17,530 bases of DNA from Candidatus Aminicenantota bacterium (GTDB lineage: Bacteria > Acidobacteriota > B3-B38 > Guanabaribacteriales > B3-B38), in contig JAOUOQ010000014.1 in assembly GCA_029880275.1 (NCBI GenBank), positions 1-17,530 of the forward strand, given 5' to 3'. The notes under the pieces are model-generated. The model was not told where the DNA came from. It saw nothing but the letters and a program-made list of their open reading frames with translations, and did not search any database. A program made the position numbers and the translations under genes. Below are positions 1-6,698 of the stretch, piece by piece. Every line of letters begins with the position of its first letter. Position 1 is the first letter of the stretch.

Positions 1-394
1 GGAGCTCGTAGCTGAGCTCCCGGAGATTCTCCTGCAGGTTGTGGACCGATTCTATATTGGCATCCATTCGTTCAATCTGGGAATCAGCCACAAATATGAC
101 CCCATCCACACCCTTGAGGATGAGCTTGCGGCTGGCGTTGTAAAAGACCTGCCCGGGGACGGTGTACAGGTGAAGCCGGGTCTTAAATCCCTTGACAGAG
201 CCGAGTTCCAGGGGCATAAAGTCAAAAAACAGAGTGCGGTCGGTCTCGGTAGCCAGGGAGATGAGTTTACCCTTTAATTCGGGGCTGATCTTGCTGTAGA
301 TATATTGGATGTTGGAAGTTTTACCCCCCAACCCCGGTCCATAATAGACAATCTTGCAATTTATTTCCTGAGTTGCGTAGTTAACATATGCCAT
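1..394 (-). CDS. mglA: MglA-type small Ras-like GTPase (partial, C-terminus outside window)
   Basis: Cytoplasmic GTPase of the MglA family, which sets cell polarity and gliding/twitching direction in bacteria that carry it; the GTP-bound form is active and MglB is its GTPase-activating partner. The visible 131 residues start MAYVNYATQEINCKIVYYG. The P-loop GPGLGGKT is at residues 19-26. The G3 region reads TVPGQ (78-82), with Thr where Ras proteins have Asp, a hallmark of the MglA group. VADSQ follows at 102-106. The base-recognition motif lies beyond the window edge. The ATG at 394 gives the expected MglA N-terminus, but I see no good Shine-Dalgarno site before it. It lies 70 bases downstream of mglB on the same strand, the usual mglBA order, so it is probably cotranscribed with mglB. 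Identification is firm from motifs; the role in motility rather than another polarity function is inferred. Confidence 0.93.
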   Translation of the reverse strand, partial: MAYVNYATQEINCKIVYYGPGLGGKTSNIQYIYSKISPELKGKLISLATETDRTLFFDFMPLELGSVKGFKTRLHLYTVPGQVFYNASRKLILKGVDGVIFVADSQIERMDANIESVHNLQENLRELSYEL

Positions 395-464
395 GGTATT
401 TGAGCGGCGATATTGAGCCTTGGTTAAAGGACAGTATCGATACCATCACTTAGTTTCGGGATGT

Positions 465-965
465 TCAGCTCTGGAAAAGGTTTTCTATATCTTCATCGGT
501 AATCTCGGCAAAGGGAGAGGTGAACTTCTTTTTTATCGCTTCTCTTTTCTGGGATACCTTCTGGAGGATAGTTTCGAAAATAGGGGTCAGCTCGGTGGAG
601 GCTTTCTTCACCCTGAGGCGAACCAAGCCCAGGGATGAGCGGTGGTCGAAAATCACTACCAGTATGATCCGCTGAGCAATGACGGAGATGTGGATGTTGT
701 CTCGCTCCCCTTCATGGAAGAGTATGGTGAACTCCTTTTCCCCCAACAGATGAGCCAGCCCATCGGTAGCTGCCACATTCCCTGCAGTCAATGAAGCGAG
801 CGATGTGGTGTCCAGGTTGTGCAGTTCTCCATCCACAGCAATCTGCTGACCATTCTTGTCCACCAGGAAGACTACCTTAGCGTTAGCTTCCTCTCTAAGC
901 CTGCCGATAATGGAATTCAGCTTGCTGTATTCTTCTTCAAAGATAAATAAGTCTCTTACTGCCAT
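465..965 (-). CDS. mglB: MglB-like Roadblock/LC7 protein
   Basis: Roadblock/LC7-domain protein of about 166 residues, the usual length for MglB. MglB is a cytoplasmic homodimer that binds MglA and stimulates its GTP hydrolysis. The N-terminal part fits the Roadblock fold: a helix rich in E/K (EEEYSKLNSIIGRLREEA) followed by the typical strand VVFLVDKNGQQIA. Later come TAGNVAAT and the strand pair ISVIAQRIILVVIF. The tail is basic then acidic (KKKFTSPFAEITDEDIENLF). The start is uncertain. ATG at 965 matches the family N-terminus but has only a weak ribosome site. An in-frame TTG at 1004 has AAAAGG just upstream but would lie only about 12 bases from the predicted transcription start. The next gene downstream is mglA. 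No other family fits better. Confidence 0.87.
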   Translation of the reverse strand: MAVRDLFIFEEEYSKLNSIIGRLREEANAKVVFLVDKNGQQIAVDGELHNLDTTSLASLTAGNVAATDGLAHLLGEKEFTILFHEGERDNIHISVIAQRIILVVIFDHRSSLGLVRLRVKKASTELTPIFETILQKVSQKREAIKKKFTSPFAEITDEDIENLFQS

Positions 966-1022
966 AAGCAGGTAAACCCCACTTCGGGCTTTATGTTGAT
1001 GCAATAAACCTTTTATATAAAT

Positions 1023-1051
1023 CTTATACCATAAATCTATCTTTATTGCAA
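1023..1051 (-). promoter_or_regulatory. Predicted sigma70-type promoter for mglBA
   Basis: Read on the minus strand, a -35 box TTGCAA (1051-1046) is followed after exactly 17 bases by a -10 box TATAAG (1028-1023). Transcription would begin near 1016, giving a leader of about 50 bases to the ATG at 965. The surroundings are AT-rich, as expected. Predicted from sequence only. Confidence 0.6.
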
Positions 1052-1093
1052 GGCAATTTTAATGCTTTTTATTATCTCCGGCTCTGTCTTCCC

Positions 1094-1124
1094 TTCCACA
1101 GAAACTGCGGAAAACTCTGTGGAA
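1094..1124. repeat. Perfect 9-bp inverted repeat between the PHP gene and mglB
   Basis: TTCCACAGA (1094-1102) and TCTGTGGAA (1116-1124) form a perfect 9-bp stem around a 13-base loop. Neither strand has a run of T after it, so it is not a classical intrinsic terminator. It is the only notable structure in the 250-290 base gap between the PHP gene stop and mglB. It may be a protein-binding site or an RNA end-stabilising hairpin for the htrA-php transcript. The arms resemble, but do not match, DnaA boxes. Confidence 0.5.
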
Positions 1125-1254
1125 AACCCTCTGTTTAATCTCCTAAATGCGAAACTAAGAAGAGGTTAGAGCAGTATGCTTAAAGATTGTGCTATATAAT
1201 AACTTCCTTATTATCAATGACTTAACAAAATTGTTGGATAGAGGTAGGTCTTTC

Positions 1255-2100
1255 TTACCGTGGCTCAGGGGAACTGTGTTCTTCTTTCAGCCTCTGATAG
1301 AGGTCGAAGAAGGGCTTAATCTTTTCTGAATCGATGGAAAAATTGCCCAGAGGTTTATCCGTTTCCAGTCCGTGCCAATCAGAGCCTCCGGTGACCAGAA
1401 GGTGATGTTTTCGGGTGGCTTGGAGCAATAGTTCAGTATCGACCAGCTTAAGCTTTGGGTTGAAGGCCTCCACCCCATGCAGACCGTGGGAGCAAAGAAG
1501 CTCAATATGGGAGGAAAGAGCCTCCCTTTCAGGATGTGTCCAGACGGAAATGCCCCCGCAGGTGTTGACAAGGTCGATGACCTCCCAGGGAAGAACACTC
1601 TTTTTAGGGACGAAGGCTGGTGCTCCCTTGCGGAGGTATTTAACATAGGCTTCGTTGGTGGTGTTTACATAGCCCTTTCTCACCATAGCCTGGGCAACAT
1701 GGGGGCGCCCCATAGATTCTGCTTTGCGGTCTCCCTCAATCTCCTGAAAGTCGATGCCTATTCCCAGAGATTGGAGGATGGCGACCATCTCTTTCAGTCG
1801 CTGGCGGCGGGACTGCTGAAAGTCGGAAACCCATGCAAGCAGGGCGTGATTATGGCAGTCGGTGAGGTAGCCGATGATATGGACATCCCTCTCCTCCAGG
1901 GTGCAGCTGAACTCAATTGCCGGTATGAGGGTAAGCCCTCTGGCCTGAGCCTCTTTAGATGCCTCGCAGATGCCCCCTATGGAGTCGTGGTCGGCAATGG
2001 CGATAATATCCAGCTCATCAGCAGATGCCCGTGCAACTACCTCCTTAGGAGGATAGAGACCGTCTGATATATTGCTATGGATATGAAGGTCTACCTTGAT
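1255..2100 (-). CDS. PHP-domain phosphoesterase, start codon ATC
   Basis: Metal-dependent phosphoesterase of the PHP family, close in architecture to 3',5'-nucleoside-bisphosphate phosphatase/RNase AM (YciV/TrpH group). About 281 residues, full family length. Visible metal ligands are H6 and H8 in DLHIHS, D13 in SDG, H38 in ADHDS, E63 in AIEFS, H74 in DVHIIGY, then RPHVAQAM, WTHPE and GGSDWHG. No ATG, GTG or TTG precedes DLHIHS in frame; the frame is open only back to a stop near 2130. An AAGGAG site (2115-2110) sits 9 bases before ATC at 2100, exactly where family members begin MKVDLHIHS, so I take ATC as the start. A first ATG at 1788 would delete the first half of the active site. The gene follows htrA by 26 bases and is probably in its operon. 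Exact substrate is not certain. Confidence 0.85.
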   Translation of the reverse strand: MKVDLHIHSNISDGLYPPKEVVARASADELDIIAIADHDSIGGICEASKEAQARGLTLIPAIEFSCTLEERDVHIIGYLTDCHNHALLAWVSDFQQSRRQRLKEMVAILQSLGIGIDFQEIEGDRKAESMGRPHVAQAMVRKGYVNTTNEAYVKYLRKGAPAFVPKKSVLPWEVIDLVNTCGGISVWTHPEREALSSHIELLCSHGLHGVEAFNPKLKLVDTELLLQATRKHHLLVTGGSDWHGLETDKPLGNFSIDSEKIKPFFDLYQRLKEEHSSPEPR

Positions 2101-2126
2101 CTTTTCACTCTCCTTCGCTGGTGTGG

Positions 2127-3365
2127 CTATTTATACTCTTCCAATACCATTGTCAATGTTTGGCTTTTTCCTTTGCGCAGCACAGTGATGGTGATGGAAT
2201 CTCCTACCAGATGGCTGTAGAACATAAGCTTAGCGTCTTCGGCATCGGCTATCCTTCGCCCGTCTGCCTCGAGGATGACATCTCCCTTGGCAAGCCCTGC
2301 CTGCTGGGCGGGACTGCCCTTTTCCACATAGGTAACGATTATCCCGCTGGCCTGCTCGAGACTTAAAGCCTGGGCAAACTCGGGGGTTACATCCTGTGCC
2401 TGGAACCCATACCAGACCGGTCGGACCTTCCCATAGCGTATAAGCTCTTCCACCACCCTTTTTGCCTTGTTGATGGGAATGGCAAAGCCAATCCCCAACG
2501 AGCCTCCGCTTCTCGTGAAAATAAAGGTGTTTATTCCAATGACCTTACCTTCAGCGTTCACCAGAGGACCCCCGCTATTGCCGGGATTGATGGCGGCGTC
2601 GGTCTGAATCATATCCCGATAGATGTGTTGTTGGCTGGTCTCCGGTCGGAATGAGCGATTAGTGGCACTAATGACGCCCACGGTTACCGTCGGCTGCGAT
2701 TCCTCTATGAGGTTGCCGAAAGGATTGCCGATGGCTATGGCCCATTCCCCGGTAATCAGATTATCAGAATCTCCCAGTTCCACAGGGGGGAGATTTTGTC
2801 CTTCAATCTTTATGACCGCGATGTCAGAAGCCCGGTCCTCTCCCACCAGGCTCCCTTTGTACTGCCTTCCATCGCTCAGAGTCAATGTGATCTCCTCCGC
2901 CCCGTTAATCACATGCTGATTGGTGAGGATGTAGCCCCGCTCATCGAATATGAAGCCCGAGCCGATGCGGGGTATCTCCTGGCGGTATCTGCGTGGATAA
3001 AAGAATTCACGAAAGAAGGAGTCAAAGAAGTCGTCGTAAAAGGGGTCCAGAGGACGATAGGCTCTGGTAACGGTGACTCCGATGCTTACCACCGCGGGTT
3101 TCGCTCTCTGAGCGGCAGTTACAATGGCATTGCGGCGGCTCTGGGTGATCTCCTCCTGAACTTGGTGGGGAGACACCGGGCTGGCAGAAGGGACAGCATA
3201 GGAGACCGGGAGAAGGGTATTGGAGGGAGAGAGAGGCTCCGGTTCTCCTTTAGTTCCCACGAGAAAGATGCCCGCACACACCAGCATCCCTGAAAGGAAA
3301 CCGGCACCGCAGAGGAGAAAAACCCTCGTTCTCCCTGTGGATATTACTCTTTGTCTGTCTGCCAT
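2127..3365 (-). CDS. HtrA/DegP-type serine protease, membrane-anchored, one PDZ domain
   Basis: Periplasmic quality-control protease of the HtrA (S1C) family, 412 residues. Residues 14-37 form one hydrophobic segment, an uncleaved anchor or signal. The trypsin-like domain runs roughly 75-310, with the triad His151 (TNQHVI), Asp181 (ASDIAVI) and Ser264 (NPGNSGGPL). A single PDZ domain follows at about 317-408 (GSPAQQAGLAKGDVILEADG), as in the DegS/HhoA-like types rather than two-PDZ DegP. A Phe/Asp/Tyr-rich stretch (DPFYDDFFDSFFREFF, from 107) before the protease domain is the LA-loop region typical of the family. The ATG at 3365 has an excellent AAAGGAG site 8 bases upstream. It is the first gene of a likely htrA-php operon. 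It probably degrades or senses misfolded envelope proteins; I cannot tell which HtrA paralog it is. Confidence 0.95.
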   Translation of the reverse strand: MADRQRVISTGRTRVFLLCGAGFLSGMLVCAGIFLVGTKGEPEPLSPSNTLLPVSYAVPSASPVSPHQVQEEITQSRRNAIVTAAQRAKPAVVSIGVTVTRAYRPLDPFYDDFFDSFFREFFYPRRYRQEIPRIGSGFIFDERGYILTNQHVINGAEEITLTLSDGRQYKGSLVGEDRASDIAVIKIEGQNLPPVELGDSDNLITGEWAIAIGNPFGNLIEESQPTVTVGVISATNRSFRPETSQQHIYRDMIQTDAAINPGNSGGPLVNAEGKVIGINTFIFTRSGGSLGIGFAIPINKAKRVVEELIRYGKVRPVWYGFQAQDVTPEFAQALSLEQASGIIVTYVEKGSPAQQAGLAKGDVILEADGRRIADAEDAKLMFYSHLVGDSITITVLRKGKSQTLTMVLEEYK

Positions 3366-3601
3366 AGCGCTCTCTCCTTTAAAATTGGAAGGAAGATACT
3401 GGGGAAAAACCTTTGTCCTTTTTCTATCGCTCCTAAACTATCAGAAGAAAATGGTAAGAAGTGAGCCTGAGAGAAGTACTTCTTTCTTTGGTTAATCGAG
3501 AACATCTTTACCACATTCCCCGGGAGTAGTTGATATTGGGAACTCTCTCATACTCCACAATCAAGACTCAATCGAACTAATGCTCTCTCCGGATGGAAAA
3601 A

Positions 3602-3630
3602 ATTTTAGCATTTCTCTCTATCCCTGTCAA
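3602..3630 (-). promoter_or_regulatory. Predicted sigma70-type promoter for htrA-php
   Basis: On the minus strand a perfect -35 TTGACA (3630-3625) and a -10 TAAAAT (3607-3602) are 17 bases apart. Start of transcription would be near 3595, leaving a leader of about 230 bases before the htrA ATG, long enough to hold further control. Confidence 0.62.
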
Positions 3631-3725
3631 CTATCATCCTTCTTTCTCACTAAAAAAATAAAATTCTGTATCCTTGACAAAACTCAACGAGAGATCTTTC
3701 CAGGGATGCTATTTAAAAATTTAAC

Positions 3726-3754
3726 TTTACATCGCCTTGAAAATCTGTTATAAA
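3726..3754 (+). promoter_or_regulatory. Predicted sigma70-type promoter for the phosphate cluster
   Basis: -35 TTTACA (3726-3731) and -10 TATAAA (3749-3754) with 17-base spacing, followed by a leader of about 75 bases to the ATG at 3837. No clear Pho-box direct repeat is visible over it. Confidence 0.58.
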
Positions 3755-3836
3755 GAAGCTCACTCAAAGAAGTGTCGGGAGAGTTACCATTCTTACTGAT
3801 TTCTGATAAACGAGCGGGCATTATAGTATTAATAAG

Positions 3837-4943
3837 ATGCCTCCTAACAAGACGCCTTTAGCCTTAAGCATAGCCGAGCTTCTGGGGGTATTGTATTGCT
3901 TCTTTGTCAGTATAGAGCTGATGGGTGTTTCCCTTCAGCTTTTCGGAAGCGGCTTTGCCGAGCAACTCATCAGGACCACCGCTAACCCCCTCATGGGACT
4001 TTTCATCGGATTGTTGACGACCAGTATCATCCAGAGCTCCTCGGTTACCACCTCCATGGTGGTGGCACTGGTAGCGGGGGGAATGGTTCCCATAGCCAAT
4101 GCTATCCCCATCGTTCTGGGAGCCAATATCGGCACCACCGTAACCAACACCCTGGTCTCTCTGGCTTTCATCACCAGAAAAGAGGAGTTCCGGAGAGCCT
4201 TTTCATGCTCCATTGTGGATGACTTCTTCAACCTTCTGGCGGTTATTATCTTTTTGCCCTTAGAGCTGACCACCGGTTATCTGCAGTGGATATCGTCGCT
4301 GATGTGTCGGCTTTTTTCCGGGGTGGGGCTGATAAAGATTGCCAGCCCGTTGAAGCTCATCACCCAACCGGCAGTTGACCTCCTGCTTGGTGCTACCAGG
4401 CAGAATGGCATCCTTTCGCTGATTGTGGCTCTGGTTATATTGTTCCTCTCCTTGAAGCTGCTGGTCTCTTTGTTGAAAAAGCTGGTGGTCAGAAGAGCAG
4501 AGAGGTTTATTCACGAATACCTGTTTAAGAATATCCTTCGGGCGATGTTGCTGGGATTTGTGCTCACAGCGGTAGTTCAGAGCAGTTCGGTGACCCTCTC
4601 CCTCATTGTCCCCCTGGCAGGAGCAGGGATTCTGACCATAGAGCAGATGTTCCCCTATGCTCTGGGCGCCAACATTGGAACCCCGGTAACCGCCATTATG
4701 GCTTCGCTGGTCACCGGCAGTCCCGCTGCTATCACCATAGCCTTCGTCCACCTCAACTTCAATATCTCGGGAGCGCTCCTCTTCCTCCCCTTTAAGCCGT
4801 TGAGGAGAGTCCCCATCTACTGCTCAAACTGGATAGCAGATGTAGCCAGCAATGCCCGAAAATATGCTATAATTTATTTATTCGTAATTTTTTATGTTAT
4901 TCCCGGTTTTATAGTTTTACTATGGAGGTGGCTCATTGTTTAG
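3837..4943 (+). CDS. Na+/phosphate cotransporter (NptA/SLC34-like)
   Basis: Inner-membrane sodium-dependent phosphate symporter of the Na/Pi cotransporter II family, 368 residues. The family's two inverted repeats are both visible. The first has QSSS at 66-69 and GANIGT at 95-100; the second has QSSS at 248-251 and GANIGT at 277-282. About eight or nine hydrophobic segments fill the chain. In many bacteria (YjbB type) the same polypeptide continues into a PhoU domain; here the chain ends after the last membrane helix and PhoU is a separate gene that overlaps the end by 8 bases. The ATG at 3837 has only a weak ribosome site. Neighbours PhoU and Ppx support a role in phosphate uptake or export. 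Direction of transport is not decided by the sequence. Confidence 0.93.
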   Translation: MPPNKTPLALSIAELLGVLYCFFVSIELMGVSLQLFGSGFAEQLIRTTANPLMGLFIGLLTTSIIQSSSVTTSMVVALVAGGMVPIANAIPIVLGANIGTTVTNTLVSLAFITRKEEFRRAFSCSIVDDFFNLLAVIIFLPLELTTGYLQWISSLMCRLFSGVGLIKIASPLKLITQPAVDLLLGATRQNGILSLIVALVILFLSLKLLVSLLKKLVVRRAERFIHEYLFKNILRAMLLGFVLTAVVQSSSVTLSLIVPLAGAGILTIEQMFPYALGANIGTPVTAIMASLVTGSPAAITIAFVHLNFNISGALLFLPFKPLRRVPIYCSNWIADVASNARKYAIIYLFVIFYVIPGFIVLLWRWLIV

Positions 4944-5592
4944 GTATATATTTGACAGACGAAAAACACGGGGGCTTCTTCTCCAGGCCCTGGAAGAGAC
5001 CAGAAAAATGCTCAAGCGGGAGGAGAAGATGTTTTCTACAGCGGTCGAGTCCCTGATGTATAATCGGGAAGCCGATATCGACCTTCACAGATACGATGTG
5101 GAGATCAACCGGGGTGAGAAAATAGTGAGGAGGATGATGCTGGAGCATCTGACCGTCAACCCCAAGCAAGACCTCCCTGCCTGTCTGGTTCTGATTAGCA
5201 TTGTCATCGATGTGGAGCGAATAGGAGATTACACCAAGAGCATCTTTGAACTGGGAAGGTTGTATGATGAGGGGCTGAGCACGGACAAGTATGTGGAAGA
5301 ATGCCATAAAATGCGCCAGCTTATTCACCCGATGTTTCAGCAGACAATTGACGCCTTCATCGAGAGCCGGCTTGACGAAGCGAAAGAGGTTATGGAGAAG
5401 CACAAAAAGATTAAGGCCAATTGCGACCAACTGATAAAGGATGTAGTTACCAAAGGCTCAATTGCCAGCGGGAAGTGTGTGGTGCTTACGCTATTGGCTC
5501 GCTATTTCCGCCGGGTGAGTGCTCATCTGTCTAACATAGCTTCCAGCGTGGTTAATCCCTTTGACGAGATCGGCTTCGACGACGAACTGTAA
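4936..5592 (+). CDS. PhoU-domain protein, TTG start
   Basis: Cytoplasmic all-helical PhoU-like protein, 218 residues, about one PhoU domain pair. Helices carry the family's E/D-rich metal-binding pattern: DLHRYDVEINRGEKIVRRMM near residue 50 and ISIVIDVERIGDYTKSIFEL in the next repeat, then the second half with RYFRRVSAHLSNIASSVV. The start is TTG at 4936 with a strong GGAGGTG site (4924-4930) five bases before it. The start lies inside the last codons of the transporter gene, so the two are translationally coupled. The family regulates phosphate transporters, and here the obvious partner is the Na/Pi cotransporter just upstream, as if the usual fused protein had been split. It is not next to a Pst ABC transporter or PhoR. 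Confidence 0.9.
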   Translation: MFRYIFDRRKTRGLLLQALEETRKMLKREEKMFSTAVESLMYNREADIDLHRYDVEINRGEKIVRRMMLEHLTVNPKQDLPACLVLISIVIDVERIGDYTKSIFELGRLYDEGLSTDKYVEECHKMRQLIHPMFQQTIDAFIESRLDEAKEVMEKHKKIKANCDQLIKDVVTKGSIASGKCVVLTLLARYFRRVSAHLSNIASSVVNPFDEIGFDDEL

Positions 5593-5619
5593 CCCCCACA
5601 GAAACAGAAGAGGGGAGCA

Positions 5620-6546
5620 ATGGATATCCTCCATTCCCCTTGTGCCGCCATAGAGGTGGGAACCAACTCACTTCATCTCCTGATTGGTGAGCCGAGCCCC
5701 GAAGGGGGATTGAGCATAAAAGAAGACCTCACCCTGATGACCCGCCTGGGAGAGGAGTTAACCCCCGGGGGGATGCTCCGTGAGAAAGCAATCAAACGAA
5801 CCATAGCCACCCTTAAGCGCTTTGCCCGCACTTGCCATTCCTATCGAGTGGAGAAGCTCGCCGCAGTGGGAACAAACCCCCTGAGAGCAGCCGTCAATGC
5901 CAGGGATTTCATCCTTAGAGTGGAAAGGAAGTGTAGTTTCCGTATCCGCATTATCTCCAGCGAGGAGGAGGCCAGGCTCACTTTTCTCGCCATTGCCCAG
6001 GGGTATAATATAGACGACACCCCGCTATTAGTGCTCGATATTGGTGGTGGGAGTACCGAGATAATCTATGGAAAAGATGGCGTGATAGAGGGGATGGTCT
6101 GCCTGCCCGTAGGGGCGGTCGGTCTTAACCAGCAGTATCTGGTCCATGACCCGGTAAGAGATGAGGAGTGGGAGCGACTCCTTCATAATCTGCGGCAGCG
6201 ATTATCCCTCCTTCCCCGGACTGCCAGCTCAGCTCAGGCTTTCGGGGTGGGAGGGACGATATGCACCCTGATGGCGGTAGAGCTTGGCTTAAAGGAGTTC
6301 ACCCCCCAGCAGGTAGAGCTGAAGAAGCTGACCATCCCTCAACTAACAGAGGTTATTAAAAGGCTCAAATCCCTTTCCATAGTTGAGCGGAGGGAGAAAC
6401 TCGCCCTTCACCCACTCAGGGCAGACATCATCCTGGCGGGAGCCGCCATACTTTACGCTTTCCTGGAGAGATACAGCAGGAAGGAGATAGTGGTAAGCGT
6501 AAGGGGAGTTCGCTATGGGCTCCTGCACGAGCTTCTGGAGGACTAA
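5620..6546 (+). CDS. Exopolyphosphatase / pppGpp phosphohydrolase (Ppx/GppA), short form
   Basis: Cytoplasmic phosphatase of the ASKHA fold that removes terminal phosphate from polyphosphate or pppGpp. At 308 residues it is the short two-domain form, without the C-terminal HD-like domains of the roughly 500-residue E. coli enzymes. Phosphate loop 1 is EVGTNS (12-17). The SSEEEARLTF segment (113-122) carries the catalytic-type glutamate. Phosphate loop 2 is DIGGGSTEI (140-148) and GVGGT (209-213) completes the nucleotide-type pocket. The C-terminus SVRGVRYGLLHE is typical. The ATG at 5620 follows AGAGGGGAG. It lies 27 bases after the PhoU gene, so transport, its regulator and polyphosphate breakdown are probably one operon. 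Ppx versus GppA preference cannot be told from motifs. Confidence 0.92.
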   Translation: MDILHSPCAAIEVGTNSLHLLIGEPSPEGGLSIKEDLTLMTRLGEELTPGGMLREKAIKRTIATLKRFARTCHSYRVEKLAAVGTNPLRAAVNARDFILRVERKCSFRIRIISSEEEARLTFLAIAQGYNIDDTPLLVLDIGGGSTEIIYGKDGVIEGMVCLPVGAVGLNQQYLVHDPVRDEEWERLLHNLRQRLSLLPRTASSAQAFGVGGTICTLMAVELGLKEFTPQQVELKKLTIPQLTEVIKRLKSLSIVERREKLALHPLRADIILAGAAILYAFLERYSRKEIVVSVRGVRYGLLHELLED

Positions 6547-6624
6547 AGGTAATCAGGGGAAGGGGGATAGCTTTCCATCTATTCCATTTAATCAAGCTCA
6601 GCGATAATATTGAGATATTTTCTC

Positions 6625-6653
6625 TTGACTTTTTTTGTCATAATTAGTAAAAT
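6625..6653 (+). promoter_or_regulatory. Predicted sigma70-type promoter for the kinase/receiver pair
   Basis: -35 TTGACT (6625-6630) and -10 TAAAAT (6648-6653), 17 bases apart, in an AT-rich stretch 45 bases before the kinase ATG. This separates the pair from the phosphate operon as its own transcription unit, though readthrough from ppx is possible because no terminator is visible in 6547-6624. Confidence 0.65.
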
Positions 6654-6698
6654 TCAATTATATCAATTAGATATACAAAGGAATGGAGCTGTATTTCG

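Larger units (their letters stand above)
3366..3836. other. Divergent intergenic region, 471 bases, two opposed promoters
   Basis: AT-rich region between htrA (minus) and the phosphate transporter gene (plus). It holds one predicted promoter for each direction, listed separately. The rest shows no gene, tRNA or strong repeat. A TTGACA at 3674-3679 on the plus strand has no suitable -10 box at normal spacing. The short open frames here have no ribosome sites or family features. Confidence 0.6.

Noticed and set aside
1094..1126. DnaA boxes or replication origin
   Set aside because: TTTTCCACA differs from the TTATNCACA consensus. There are no clustered boxes, and no dnaA, dnaN or AT-rich unwinding element nearby.
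1255..1788. Short version of the PHP protein starting at the first ATG (1788)
   Set aside because: It would lack H6, H8, D13, H38, E63 and H74, half of the active site, while the frame upstream codes all of them perfectly.
1477..2067. 196-residue plus-strand frame opposite the PHP gene
   Set aside because: It is antisense to all metal motifs of the PHP protein and has no recognisable domain.
3674..3702. Promoter built on the TTGACA at 3674
   Set aside because: No -10-like box occurs 16-18 bases downstream. The better promoter is TTTACA/TATAAA at 3726-3754.
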